A stretch of 64,000 nt of DNA from Pararobbsia alpina (GTDB lineage Bacteria > Pseudomonadota > Gammaproteobacteria > Burkholderiales > Burkholderiaceae): assembly GCF_902859895.1 (NCBI RefSeq), contig NZ_CADIKM010000023.1, positions 1 through 64,000 on the forward strand, in the 5' to 3' direction. Below, in pieces: positions 25,349 through 33,714 of this stretch. Every line of letters starts with the position of its first letter. Position 1 is the stretch's first letter. Made by a program: the position numbers and the translations under genes. The notes beneath the pieces were generated by a model. That model ran no database searches. It was not told the origin of the DNA and saw nothing but the letters and a program-made list of their open reading frames with translations.

Positions 25349-25675
25349 ATGAGCCTTTATCAATTGCAGAAAGTCTTCTATGAGATCAACCGCGACGCGG
25401 CCACTCGGCAGCGTGCCAAAGACGATCTGCCCGCGCTAGCGAAAGAGTACGAGTTGACGGACGAGGAACAACGCGCCTTGCTAACACAGGACATTGGCCT
25501 GCTCTACGTGCTTGGCGTGAACGGGCAGTTGCTGATGCATTTCGCAGCGCTTTGCGGTATCGCCTGGAGCGATTACCTGCAGAAAATGCGGGACGGTGTC
25601 GGTATCTACGGACCCGTGCGTGAAGGCGTCTATGCAATGACAACCCGAATGGATGAAAAGGTGGCCGGACTATGA
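25349..25675 (+). CDS. Extradiol dioxygenase small subunit (LigA-like)
   Basis: 108 residues, all-helical. It resembles the alpha subunit of protocatechuate 4,5-dioxygenase (LigA): LYQLQKVFYEINRD, then LAKEYELTDEEQRALLTQDIGLLYVLGVNGQLLMHFAALCG, the conserved helix bundle that caps the active site. The open frame reaches back to 25271, but ATG 25349 with GGAG eight bases upstream begins exactly at the family start. Its stop overlaps the start of the large subunit (ATGA), as expected for a two-subunit enzyme. It pairs with the next gene as a type II extradiol dioxygenase. Confidence 0.85.
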   Translation: MSLYQLQKVFYEINRDAATRQRAKDDLPALAKEYELTDEEQRALLTQDIGLLYVLGVNGQLLMHFAALCGIAWSDYLQKMRDGVGIYGPVREGVYAMTTRMDEKVAGL

Positions 25676-26490
25676 GTCTTGTTCTCGCAGGGGTGTGCAG
25701 TCATTCGCCAGGAATCACAGGTCGTGCAGAACTGGCAGATCCGGCATTACGCGATCCCTTCTACGCAAGTTACGCACGGATGCGTGAAGCGCTCGAGGCA
25801 ACGCAGCCGGACGCGGTGATTGTGATTGCAGCGGAGCATTTCGGAAACTTCTTCATGAACAACATGCCGGCCTTTGCGTTGGGCATGGCAGATAGCTACG
25901 AAGGCCCAATCGAGGACGAAACGTTCCTGAAGATCCGTCGGCGGCGTGTGCCGGGCAACGCTGATCTGTCGCGCAGGCTGATCAAAGGGGTGATGAACGA
26001 AGTCGATGTCGCGTATTGCGAAGAATGGAAGTTCGATCACGGAATCGCAGTGCCGCTGCACTTCCTGACGCCGCGCGACGATCTGATTATTGTTCCCGCG
26101 AACATCAACTGCCAAGGGCCTCCGCTCACGCCAATCAGTCGCGCATGGGCGTTCGGAGAGGCCATACGCCGTGCCGCAGACGCAATGCCTGAGCGTATTG
26201 CAATCGTCGGTACCGGAGGCATTTCGCATTGGCCAGCCACGCCGGATTCGGGAAGGATCAACGAAGCATGGGATCGCGATTTTCTTCATCGCTGGACGCG
26301 CAACGACAGGCAGGCGCTGCTCTCCTATACGGATGACGATGTCTACCGGGAAGGGGGGCAAGGCGCCTTCGAGATCCGCACGCTGATCGCGGTCGCGGCA
26401 GCGGCAGGGGGCAAAGGCGAAGTGCTGTTCTACAAGCCCATTCCGATATTTGCTACAGGTTGCTTTACGGCGACCATGAACATTGTTTAA
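25672..26490 (+). CDS. Type II extradiol dioxygenase catalytic subunit (LigB-like)
   Basis: 272 residues, LigB-superfamily enzyme. Iron ligands expected from LigB are present: His11 (CSHSP), His56 (AAEHFGNFF) and Glu234 (GAFEIRT). The catalytic histidine is His186 (GTGGISHWP), and His123 (FDHGIAVPLHFL) is the further conserved one. With its LigA-like partner it should cleave a dihydroxylated aromatic acid beside the two hydroxyls. It may act on protocatechuate, homoprotocatechuate, gallate or a biphenyl diol such as the CarB substrate; the sequence alone does not decide. The CHMI-like isomerase follows ten bases later, which hints at a carboxymethyl-hydroxymuconate type product. Confidence 0.87.
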   Translation: MSLVLAGVCSHSPGITGRAELADPALRDPFYASYARMREALEATQPDAVIVIAAEHFGNFFMNNMPAFALGMADSYEGPIEDETFLKIRRRRVPGNADLSRRLIKGVMNEVDVAYCEEWKFDHGIAVPLHFLTPRDDLIIVPANINCQGPPLTPISRAWAFGEAIRRAADAMPERIAIVGTGGISHWPATPDSGRINEAWDRDFLHRWTRNDRQALLSYTDDDVYREGGQGAFEIRTLIAVAAAAGGKGEVLFYKPIPIFATGCFTATMNIV

Positions 26491-26500
26491 GGAGGTACAC

Positions 26501-26902
26501 ATGCCGCATTGCATCGTTGAGTACACCGATAACCTCGGCCCGGAGGTTGGGATCCGCGATCTACTCGAAAAGGTGGCTGCGAAGTTTCGTGATTCGGATG
26601 GCGTATTCCCGACCGGAGGCATTCGCGTGCGTGCGATACGCCTGACCGAGTACGTGATCGCCGACGGCATGGCCGACGACGCCTTCGTCAACGTCACGGC
26701 CAAAATCGGCCCCGGACGCGATCCCGCCTTCAAGAAGCGCTTCTTCAGCGAATTGTTCAGCGTGGTGAAAGAGCATTTGCAGCCCGTGTTCGATACGCGT
26801 TCGTTCGCCCTTTCGCTCTATGTTGAAGAAGCAGACGAAAACGGTTCGTACAAGGAAAACAACATTCACGCGCGGCTCAAGAACAGGCATCAACAACTCT
26901 GA
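26501..26902 (+). CDS. 5-carboxymethyl-2-hydroxymuconate isomerase-like protein
   Basis: 133 residues, tautomerase superfamily (CHMI, HpaF type). The initiator Met is followed by Pro2 (MPHCIVEYTDNL), the catalytic N-terminal proline after Met removal. The body has IRVRAIRLTEYVIADG and FVNVTAKIGPGRD, matching CHMI. In homoprotocatechuate degradation, CHMI moves a double bond in the ring-cleavage product after oxidation. The other Hpa enzymes (CHMS dehydrogenase, decarboxylase) are not in the window, so its substrate here may differ. AGGAGG lies seven bases before the ATG, ten bases after the LigB-like gene. It ends the run of structural genes before the chemoreceptor. Confidence 0.85.
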   Translation: MPHCIVEYTDNLGPEVGIRDLLEKVAAKFRDSDGVFPTGGIRVRAIRLTEYVIADGMADDAFVNVTAKIGPGRDPAFKKRFFSELFSVVKEHLQPVFDTRSFALSLYVEEADENGSYKENNIHARLKNRHQQL

Positions 26903-27012
26903 ATATTTGCGGTGAATTGCCGTTATCACTATTAGTACTGCAGGCGCTTACATTTGTATGGTTCGGCAATTTTATCTGCTGATTGCTCTCACGCTGAAAG
27001 GTTTGCAAACAT

Positions 27013-28677
27013 ATGAAGCTGTCTTTCGTCCAAAAGCTCTGGCTGCCACTGATCCTGAGCCTGCTGTGTCTCGCTGGAATATCGATCTATAACGCTTACC
27101 AGACTCGAGAAATGCGTCTGGACGAGCGCAAGGCGGACCTGAAACATGCGTCGGAGGTTGCACTAAGTGTCGTCAAGACCTTTGGCGATCAGGCGGCCGC
27201 GGGCGCCATGCCCGTGGAGCAAGCCCGAAAGCTGGCCATGGACAGCATCCGGAACATGCGGTACGGCCAAGGCGGTTACTTCGCGATCTTGAGTTCGCAA
27301 TTGCGCGTTGTGATGCAACCGATGCAACCGCAAATGAATGGCAAGGACGTCAGCGACTACAAGGACCCGAACGGCGTCTACGTCTTCAGGGATATGGGCG
27401 CTGTTATCAAGCGTGACGGTCAGGGCTTTACCGCGTACGCGTTTCCGAAACCAGGAGCAACCGAAGCCTCCCCGAAGATTACCTACAACGTGTCCTATCA
27501 GCCGTGGGACTGGATTATCAACACGGGGGCCTATGTCGACGACATCGATGCGGCATTCCGCTCGACGCTGTATCAGAGCCTCGGGATTCTGGTGGTGCTG
27601 GCCGGTGCCCTGTCGACTATCGTTGTGCTGCTCAATCGGGGCATCTTCCGCTCGCTGGGCGGCGAGCCGTCCTATGCCGCCGAGATTGCCAACCAGATTG
27701 CCAATAACGATCTGACTGCCATGGTGAAGACGGCACCAGATGACCGCTCGAGCCTGCTGTTTTCGATGAAGCGTATGCAGGAGCAGCTCGCACAAACGAT
27801 TGGCACGATCAAACTATCCGCCGACTCGATCGCTACCGCCACGCACCAGATAGCCGCGGGAAACCAGGACCTGTCACAGCGCACCGAAGAGCAGGCCGCC
27901 TCGCTCGAGGAAACGGCGTCGAGCATGGAGCAACTGACCTCGACGGTTAGCCAGAATACCGACAATGCCAGTCAGGCTAACCAGCTCGCTGCGCAGGCTT
28001 CCCAGGTGGCGGAGCAGGGGGGCACGGTGGTGTCGCGCGTGGTCGAAACCATGGAGGGCATCAACGCCAGCTCGGACAAGATCGCCAATATTGTCGGCAT
28101 CATCGAGGGCATCGCGTTCCAGACCAATATCCTTGCATTGAACGCAGCGGTCGAAGCGGCGCGGGCGGGTGAGCAGGGGCGAGGCTTCGCAGTGGTGGCC
28201 TCGGAAGTGCGTTCGCTGGCACAGCGCTCCTCGACGGCCGCGAAGGAAATCAAGGAGTTGATCCAAGATTCCGTGCAGCGCGTGCAGGCAGGTGCCGGTC
28301 ATGTACGGGAAGCGGGTGCGAAGATGCGCGAGATCACGCACGAGATCAGGCGCGTGACCGACATCATGGGGGAGATCACCGCCGCCTCGCGGGAACAAAG
28401 CAAGGGCATCGGCCAGGTCAACCAAGCCGTCACGCAGATGGATGTCGTCACGCAGCAGAACGCGGCGCTGGTCGAGCAGGCGGCGGCGGCTGCCAGCTCG
28501 CTCGAGTCGCAGGCAGGCGATCTGAAAGCGTCCGTTTCGATGTTCAGGCTGGGCGCCTCACTTGACGCCGACGTCAGCCGTTCTGTCGCGCAAACGCACA
28601 CGGCGGCGGCTCGGGCGCGCCTTCGGGCACCCGCCACAGCGGCCATGAAGGGACCTGCACCGCATCCATCCGTGTGA
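27013..28677 (+). CDS. Methyl-accepting chemotaxis protein with single-Cache sensor
   Basis: 554 residues. The first helix is residues 7-28. A periplasmic sensor of the single Cache type follows (residues about 30-185; [12 protein letters not shown] and [14 protein letters not shown], then [15 protein letters not shown]). A second helix lies at about 190-210 and a HAMP region to about 262. The signalling domain has the conserved hairpin tip around [20 protein letters not shown]. The C-terminus lacks the NWETF-type CheR tether. The position, 110 bases after the catabolic genes on the same strand, suggests that it steers the cell towards the operon substrate or a related organic acid. That link is inference; small carboxylates are the usual ligands of such sensors. 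Confidence 0.92.
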   Translation: MKLSFVQKLWLPLILSLLCLAGISIYNAYQTREMRLDERKADLKHASEVALSVVKTFGDQAAAGAMPVEQARKLAMDSIRNMRYGQGGYFAILSSQLRVVMQPMQPQMNGKDVSDYKDPNGVYVFRDMGAVIKRDGQGFTAYAFPKPGATEASPKITYNVSYQPWDWIINTGAYVDDIDAAFRSTLYQSLGILVVLAGALSTIVVLLNRGIFRSLGGEPSYAAEIANQIANNDLTAMVKTAPDDRSSLLFSMKRMQEQLAQTIGTIKLSADSIATATHQIAAGNQDLSQRTEEQAASLEETASSMEQLTSTVSQNTDNASQANQLAAQASQVAEQGGTVVSRVVETMEGINASSDKIANIVGIIEGIAFQTNILALNAAVEAARAGEQGRGFAVVASEVRSLAQRSSTAAKEIKELIQDSVQRVQAGAGHVREAGAKMREITHEIRRVTDIMGEITAASREQSKGIGQVNQAVTQMDVVTQQNAALVEQAAAAASSLESQAGDLKASVSMFRLGASLDADVSRSVAQTHTAAARARLRAPATAAMKGPAPHPSV

Positions 28678-29035
28678 CGCAAGCCGCCGAGGCTGAAGAA
28701 TGAGACAGCCTTCAGAGGCTACGCATATCACGGGTGATGGGTCGGTAGAGCATCGCGTGTGTTCGGCGAAAGCATCTCGACCGCGTAAGCGGTTTCGCGG
28801 GGGCTATCGCCACGTGTGATGACGCACCACGACAAAGAGCACAACGGCGCAGATGTCCTGGGAGACACCGACCATGTCAAACCACGCTCCTGACCTCATC
28901 CCCGGTGGGGACATCGCCAATTGGCGGCACTCCATACTTCAGCCATCGCCCCACCTCGCCTCCCGCACGGACCTGACCTGATTGCATTGAGCGCTCTGGC
29001 GCTCGACATAGCCCTACATCGTGGAGACAACACAC
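28678..29035. other. Gap with a 35-codon frame
   Basis: Downstream of the chemoreceptor. A small frame from ATG 28874 (MSNHAPDLIPGGDIANWRH onward, stop TGA about 28981) has GGGAG upstream, but no family is recognised. It may be the remnant of a gene, since a decayed MFS gene follows directly. CTGAAG / CTTCAG (about 28694-28716) could form a weak hairpin ending the chemoreceptor transcript. Confidence 0.4.
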
Positions 29036-29807
29036 ATGGAAACGACCCCATGGGCCGAGCGCGACCCGTTGCGCGAACAGACTTCGAATGACGCCGGGCC
29101 GGACCCCACCGCGCAAGAAAAGCACGTCATCGCAAAGGTCTCGCGACACCTACTGTAATTCCTCTTCATTCTCTTCTTCGTCTCGTTTCTGGATCGGATC
29201 AATATCGGATTCGCCGGGCTGACGATGATTAAGGACCTGGGGCTTTCGGGGACCCAGTTCGGTCTGGCCACGACGTTGTTTTACATCGCCTACATCGCTT
29301 TTGGCATTCCGAGCAATATCGCCTTGGCGCGTATTGGTGCGAGGAGATGGATCGGGACCATCATGATCGCCTGGGACATGGCGTCTACGGCGACCCTGTT
29401 CGCGAGCAGTCCGGGCACCTTATACCTGCTGCGCGTGTTGGTCGGCGTGACCGAGGCCGGCTTTCTGCCGGGCATTCTGCTCTACATGACCTACTGGTTT
29501 CCCAGTAAGTATCGCGCCAGAGCCAACGCCCTACTGCCTGGCATCGGCAGGTTCGTACACCGCCATGTCGATCTTCTGGACGACGCCCGATCATGCGCTG
29601 AGCTTCCGAGCCCGCGCGGTCGGCATCGCGGTGATCAATGCCACTGGCAACATCGGCTCAGCTTTGAATCCACTAGTGGTGGGCTGGCTGAAAGACCTCA
29701 CGCATAGTTTCTCGGCCGGGTTGCTCTATGCAGCGGCACTGCTCGTGATCGGCGCCATCGTAGTGGTAGTGCCGCCGATCGGGTCGCCCCGCCAACGCCG
29801 CGCCTAA
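29036..29807 (+). pseudogene. Decayed MFS transporter (anion:cation symporter type)
   Basis: The remnant starts at ATG 29036 with GGAG upstream. Codon 41 is TAA, just before the first helix (FLFILFFVSFLDRINIGFAGL). The frame then continues through four helices (typical ACS-family text such as AYIAFGIPSNIALARIGARRW and RVLVGVTEAGFLPGILLYMTYWFP) to about 29545. There the sequence jumps to the last two helices in a different frame (SYTAMSIFWTTP, then AVGIAVINATGNIGSALNP). About half of the protein is missing. The family carries phthalate, tartrate, hydroxyphenylacetate and similar acids, so this was probably the importer for the next gene's pathway. Confidence 0.85.
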
Positions 29808-29943
29808 CCTTCAGGCAGCGTGAGTTAGACGATGCTCGTCGCGCGGGTTGTGCACCTCAAACTGTGGCGAAGTGGCGAACAACGAAGGACGGGCCATGCC
29901 CGGTCCCCAGCCACACTTCGTTGAAGAATTGGTTAAGGAGCAA

Positions 29944-31641
29944 ATGATGGAATTTAAAGCCTATCCCTTTACTGCGAAAAAATACGCCTCCAAGGTCCCG
30001 CAGTTGGGCAATGGCGTCGAGACAAAGCGACACGCGGTCACGATCGTTGGTGGCGGTCCGGTCGGCCTGACTGTTGCACTCGGCCTCGCGAATCATGGCA
30101 TTCCCTCCGTATTGATCGAAGCCGACGACTCCGTGTGTCATGGGAGCCGTGCCATCTGCATCTCGCGCAGGAGCCTGGAGATCATTGAGCGTCTGGGCGC
30201 AGTGGAAGGATTCTTGAACACCGGCCTGCCATGGGCCGGTGGGCGCAGCTTCTACCGCGACACCGAAGTGCTGCATTTCAAGATGCCGGAGGATGAGAAC
30301 CAGAAGCTGCCGCCAATGGTGAACCTCGCCCAATACCATATCGAGCAATTCCTGCTGGACGCCGCAGAAAAGAAAGCGGATTTGATTGACATCCGTTGGC
30401 AGACACGGGTCATCGCGATCGATTCGCGCGCAGACGGCGCCACACTTAGACTTGACTCCCCCGAAGGCGACTATTCGCTCAACACGGACTGGGTCGTCGC
30501 CTGTGACGGCGGGCGCAGCACGATTCGCGAGGCGCTAGGTCTGCAGTTGAAGGGCACGAGCTACGAGGGCCGCTATGTGATCGTCGATATCGAGCTTGAG
30601 AGCGACCGGCCGACCGAGCGCCTGGCCTACTTCGATCCGTCGTCCAACCCCGGTTCCACCGTCCTGGTCCACAAGCAGCCGGACAATGTCTGGCGCATCG
30701 ACTATCAACTGCGTGACGGCGAAGACGCCGAACAGGCCGTGAAGCCGGAGAACGTGATGCCGCGAGTGCAGAGCCTGCTGGACATGATGGGCGAGCGTGG
30801 CACCTGGGCGCCGATCTGGATCACCCTCTATAAGGCCAATGCCCTGACCCTGGAGAGCTATCGTCATGACCGCGTTCTGTTTGGCGGCGATGCAGCCCAC
30901 CTGGTCCCGATTTTTGGTGTGCGCGGCGCAAACTCAGGCATTGACGACGCCGACAATTTGGCTTGGAAACTCGCTTTCGTGGTCCGCGGCATCGCCTCCG
31001 AGGAACTGCTCGACAGCTATTCGGCCGAGCGCGTCTTTGCCGCCCATGAGAACCTCAGGCACGGCACCAAGAGTACCGAATTCATGGCGCCCCCGTCATT
31101 CGCCTTCGAGCTGATGCGCAAGGCCGTGTTGAGTCTGGCGATCAAGCATGAACGTTTGCGTTCGTTGATCAACCCGCGGCAGACTTCGGCCATCACCTAT
31201 ATCGCGTCGCCGCTAAACGCTGCGGAAACAAAGCCGGGCGCGTTTACGGCAGGTCCTGTGCCAGGTGCCGTGCTTCCCGAGTGCCCCTTGACGATCGTCG
31301 AGGGTGGCAACGCGCGGGAGGCTCACCTGACAGACCTTATCTCCCCCTGCTTCACAGCCTTGTATTTCAGCGAGGACGGTCGCGTACCTGAGGAATTTTC
31401 TGCGCTCGAAGAAGCGCTTGAAGGCGAGAAGCTGCCATTCAAGATGATTGCCCTGACCGCGCATCTGCATGTGACTAAACGCGATCACAACTGGGACCAT
31501 ACGGGTCGGCTCTTTGCCATGTACGGCGCCAAACGTGGCACCGCGTACCTGGTTCGTCCGGACGGTCATGTACTGGGGCGCTGGCACGCAGTAGCAGCCA
31601 CAGATATTGCGGGAGCCATTCACCACGCCCTTAACCCGTGA
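29944..31641 (+). CDS. FAD-dependent aromatic monooxygenase (MhpA / phenol hydroxylase family)
   Basis: 565 residues, group A flavoprotein hydroxylase (PF01494). The FAD motif is VTIVGGGPVGLTVALGL with the acidic end VLIEAD. The DG motif is CDGGRSTIREALG, and the second FAD motif is VLFGGDAAHLVPIFGVRGANSGIDDADNLAWKL. The C-terminal thioredoxin-like tail (YLVRPDGHVLGRW) is also typical. These enzymes hydroxylate a phenol next to its OH group using NAD(P)H, making the catechol for ring cleavage. The start is ATG 29944 or 29947, five to eight bases after AAGGAG; the frame to 29848 upstream is unrelated. It is followed by a DUF2783 gene, a common companion. It probably supplies an extradiol dioxygenase upstream. 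Confidence 0.88.
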   Translation: MMEFKAYPFTAKKYASKVPQLGNGVETKRHAVTIVGGGPVGLTVALGLANHGIPSVLIEADDSVCHGSRAICISRRSLEIIERLGAVEGFLNTGLPWAGGRSFYRDTEVLHFKMPEDENQKLPPMVNLAQYHIEQFLLDAAEKKADLIDIRWQTRVIAIDSRADGATLRLDSPEGDYSLNTDWVVACDGGRSTIREALGLQLKGTSYEGRYVIVDIELESDRPTERLAYFDPSSNPGSTVLVHKQPDNVWRIDYQLRDGEDAEQAVKPENVMPRVQSLLDMMGERGTWAPIWITLYKANALTLESYRHDRVLFGGDAAHLVPIFGVRGANSGIDDADNLAWKLAFVVRGIASEELLDSYSAERVFAAHENLRHGTKSTEFMAPPSFAFELMRKAVLSLAIKHERLRSLINPRQTSAITYIASPLNAAETKPGAFTAGPVPGAVLPECPLTIVEGGNAREAHLTDLISPCFTALYFSEDGRVPEEFSALEEALEGEKLPFKMIALTAHLHVTKRDHNWDHTGRLFAMYGAKRGTAYLVRPDGHVLGRWHAVAATDIAGAIHHALNP

Positions 31642-31670
31642 TCACGACCAAGCTGATAAAGGAGAACGCC

Positions 31671-31850
31671 ATGACCGACAGCGACCTCGATGCCGTCTAT
31701 ACCCGACTGTGCAAGACCATGACCCAACTGGGCGAAGCCAGCACGTTCTTGTTTCTCGCGCGTTTTGCGATGCTCGCGATCGATACGATCGACGACCCAG
31801 CCGTCGCGCTGCGCCTCATCGGCGACGCGAGCGAAGGATTGCCTGAGTAA
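31671..31850 (+). CDS. Small DUF2783-family protein
   Basis: 59 residues, helical. The sequence MTDSDLDAVYTRLCKTMTQ and the run ALRLIGDASEG near the end fit DUF2783, a short family almost always found directly downstream of FAD aromatic hydroxylases of this type. Function is unknown; a role as small partner or stabiliser of the hydroxylase is inference from the constant pairing. AAAGGAG lies seven bases before ATG 31671, 30 bases after the hydroxylase stop. The frame opens earlier, at 31638, but without a ribosome site. Confidence 0.78.
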   Translation: MTDSDLDAVYTRLCKTMTQLGEASTFLFLARFAMLAIDTIDDPAVALRLIGDASEGLPE

Positions 31851-31925
31851 GCGCCGAGTCGCTGGCCCCATGTGCAAACGGGGCCGTGATAGGGTGCGTC
31901 ATTGACGAAGCGGCGAACCGATACC

Positions 31926-33656
31926 ATGACAGACAAACCGGGCTTCGGCCTTCGCAAGGGGCTGACGAACTACGGCGACAATGACTTTTCGCTCTTCCTG
32001 CGCAAGGCCTTCATCAAGGGTGCGGGGTACACCGACAGCGCGCTCGAGCGTCCGGTGGTCGGCATCGTCAACACCGGCAGCGCGTATAACCCATGCCACG
32101 GCAATGCGCCGCAACTGATCGAGGCAGTCAAGCGCGGCGTGATGCTCGCGGGCGGCCTGCCGATGGAATTTCCGACCATCAGCATTCACGAGAGCTTTTC
32201 GGCGCCGACCAGCATGTATCTGCGCAACCTCATGTCGATGGACACCGAGGAGATGCTGCGCGCGCAGCCCATGGATGCGGTCGTGCTGATCGGCGGCTGC
32301 GACAAGACCGTGCCCGCGCAACTGATGGGCGCCGCGTCCGCGGGCTTGCCTGCAATCCAGTTGATCACAGGTTCGATGCTGACGGGTTCGCACCGCTCGG
32401 AGCGGGTGGGTGCGTGCACCGACTGCCGCCGCTATTGGGGCAAGTTCCGCGCGGACGAGATCGACGAGCAGGAGATCGCCGACGTCAACGATCAACTGGT
32501 TGCGAGCGTGGGCACGTGTTCCGTGATGGGGACGGCGAGCACGATGGCCTGCATTGCCGAGGCACTCGGCATGACCGTACCCGGCGGCGCATCGCCACCT
32601 GCCGTGACCGCGGACCGGATGCGCGTAGCCGAGCGAACCGGCATGCAGGCCGTGCGGATGGCGCAGCAACAATTGACCATCGACAAGGTACTCACGCCTG
32701 ATGCATTTCACAACGCGATGCGCGTGCTGCTTGCGATCGGCGGTTCGACCAACGGCATCATTCACCTGACCGCGATTGCGGGCCGCTGCGGCCTTGAAGT
32801 GGACCTGAAGGCGCTCGACCGGATGGGCCGCGAGACGCCGGTGCTGGTCGACCTCAAGCCTTCAGGCCAGCACTACATGGAAGATTTCCATCACGCGGGT
32901 GGCATGGCGGCCTTGCTCCGTGAGCTCAAGCCCTTGCTGAAGCTGGATGCGCTGACGGTCACGGGTCGCACGCTCGGCGAGGAACTCGAAGCGAGCGGGC
33001 CGGGATTCGTGCAGGACGTCATCAAGCCATTCGATCGTCCGATCTACCCACAGGGCGGCATCGCCGTGCTCGAAGGCAATCTCGCCCCGCGCGGGGCGAT
33101 CATCAAGCAATCGGCTGCAAACTCAGCGTTGATGGAACACGAAGGGCGGGCGGTGGTGTTCGAGAATGCGGAGGACATGGCGGAGCGCATCGATTCCGAC
33201 GACCTCGACGTCACGGCGGACGATATTCTTGTCCTCAAGAACATCGGGCCGAAGGGTGCGCCGGGCATGCCTGAAGCGGGTTACATCCCGATTCCGAAAA
33301 AGCTCGGCCGCGCGGGCGTCAAGGACATCGTGCGCATCTCCGACGGCCGCATGAGCGGCACCGCATTCGGCACGATCGTTCTGCACGTGACCCCTGAGGC
33401 GGCGGTCGGTGGTCCGCTTGCCCATGTGCGCAACGGTGACCGGATCCGGCTGAGCGTGGCCGCGCGTGAGATTTCATTGTTGATCTCCGACGAGGAACTT
33501 GCGCAGCGTGCGCGCGAGAACCCCGTGCACGAGCCCAGGGCAGGGCGCGGTTATCGGAAGTTGTTCCTCGAAACCGTGACACAGGCTGACCAGGGCGTCG
33601 ATTTCGATTTCCTGCGCGCGGAGGTATCGACGGGCGTCACGCCGAAGATGGATTGA
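31926..33656 (+). CDS. IlvD/Edd-family sugar-acid dehydratase (L-arabinonate dehydratase-like)
   Basis: 576 residues, iron-sulfur dehydratase. The cluster ligands are Cys57 (NPCHGN), Cys125 (GGCDKTVPA) and Cys198 (GTCSVMGTAST). These positions are almost the same as in the characterised L-arabinonate dehydratase, and the motif ACTDCRRYWGKFRADEI also favours the sugar-acid branch over IlvD proper. GRMSGTAFG near residue 478 holds the catalytic serine. It would remove water from an aldonic acid to give a 2-keto-3-deoxy acid. ATG 31926 is chosen because upstream residues are not conserved. It lies 75 bases after DUF2783 on the same strand; whether it belongs to the aromatic operon is unclear. 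Confidence 0.88.
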   Translation: MTDKPGFGLRKGLTNYGDNDFSLFLRKAFIKGAGYTDSALERPVVGIVNTGSAYNPCHGNAPQLIEAVKRGVMLAGGLPMEFPTISIHESFSAPTSMYLRNLMSMDTEEMLRAQPMDAVVLIGGCDKTVPAQLMGAASAGLPAIQLITGSMLTGSHRSERVGACTDCRRYWGKFRADEIDEQEIADVNDQLVASVGTCSVMGTASTMACIAEALGMTVPGGASPPAVTADRMRVAERTGMQAVRMAQQQLTIDKVLTPDAFHNAMRVLLAIGGSTNGIIHLTAIAGRCGLEVDLKALDRMGRETPVLVDLKPSGQHYMEDFHHAGGMAALLRELKPLLKLDALTVTGRTLGEELEASGPGFVQDVIKPFDRPIYPQGGIAVLEGNLAPRGAIIKQSAANSALMEHEGRAVVFENAEDMAERIDSDDLDVTADDILVLKNIGPKGAPGMPEAGYIPIPKKLGRAGVKDIVRISDGRMSGTAFGTIVLHVTPEAAVGGPLAHVRNGDRIRLSVAAREISLLISDEELAQRARENPVHEPRAGRGYRKLFLETVTQADQGVDFDFLRAEVSTGVTPKMD

Positions 33657-33714
33657 GCGCTGCGGCGGGTCGACGAAGACTCGGCCGCAGGGTGTGCATG
33701 AGCCGGCGAGAGCG

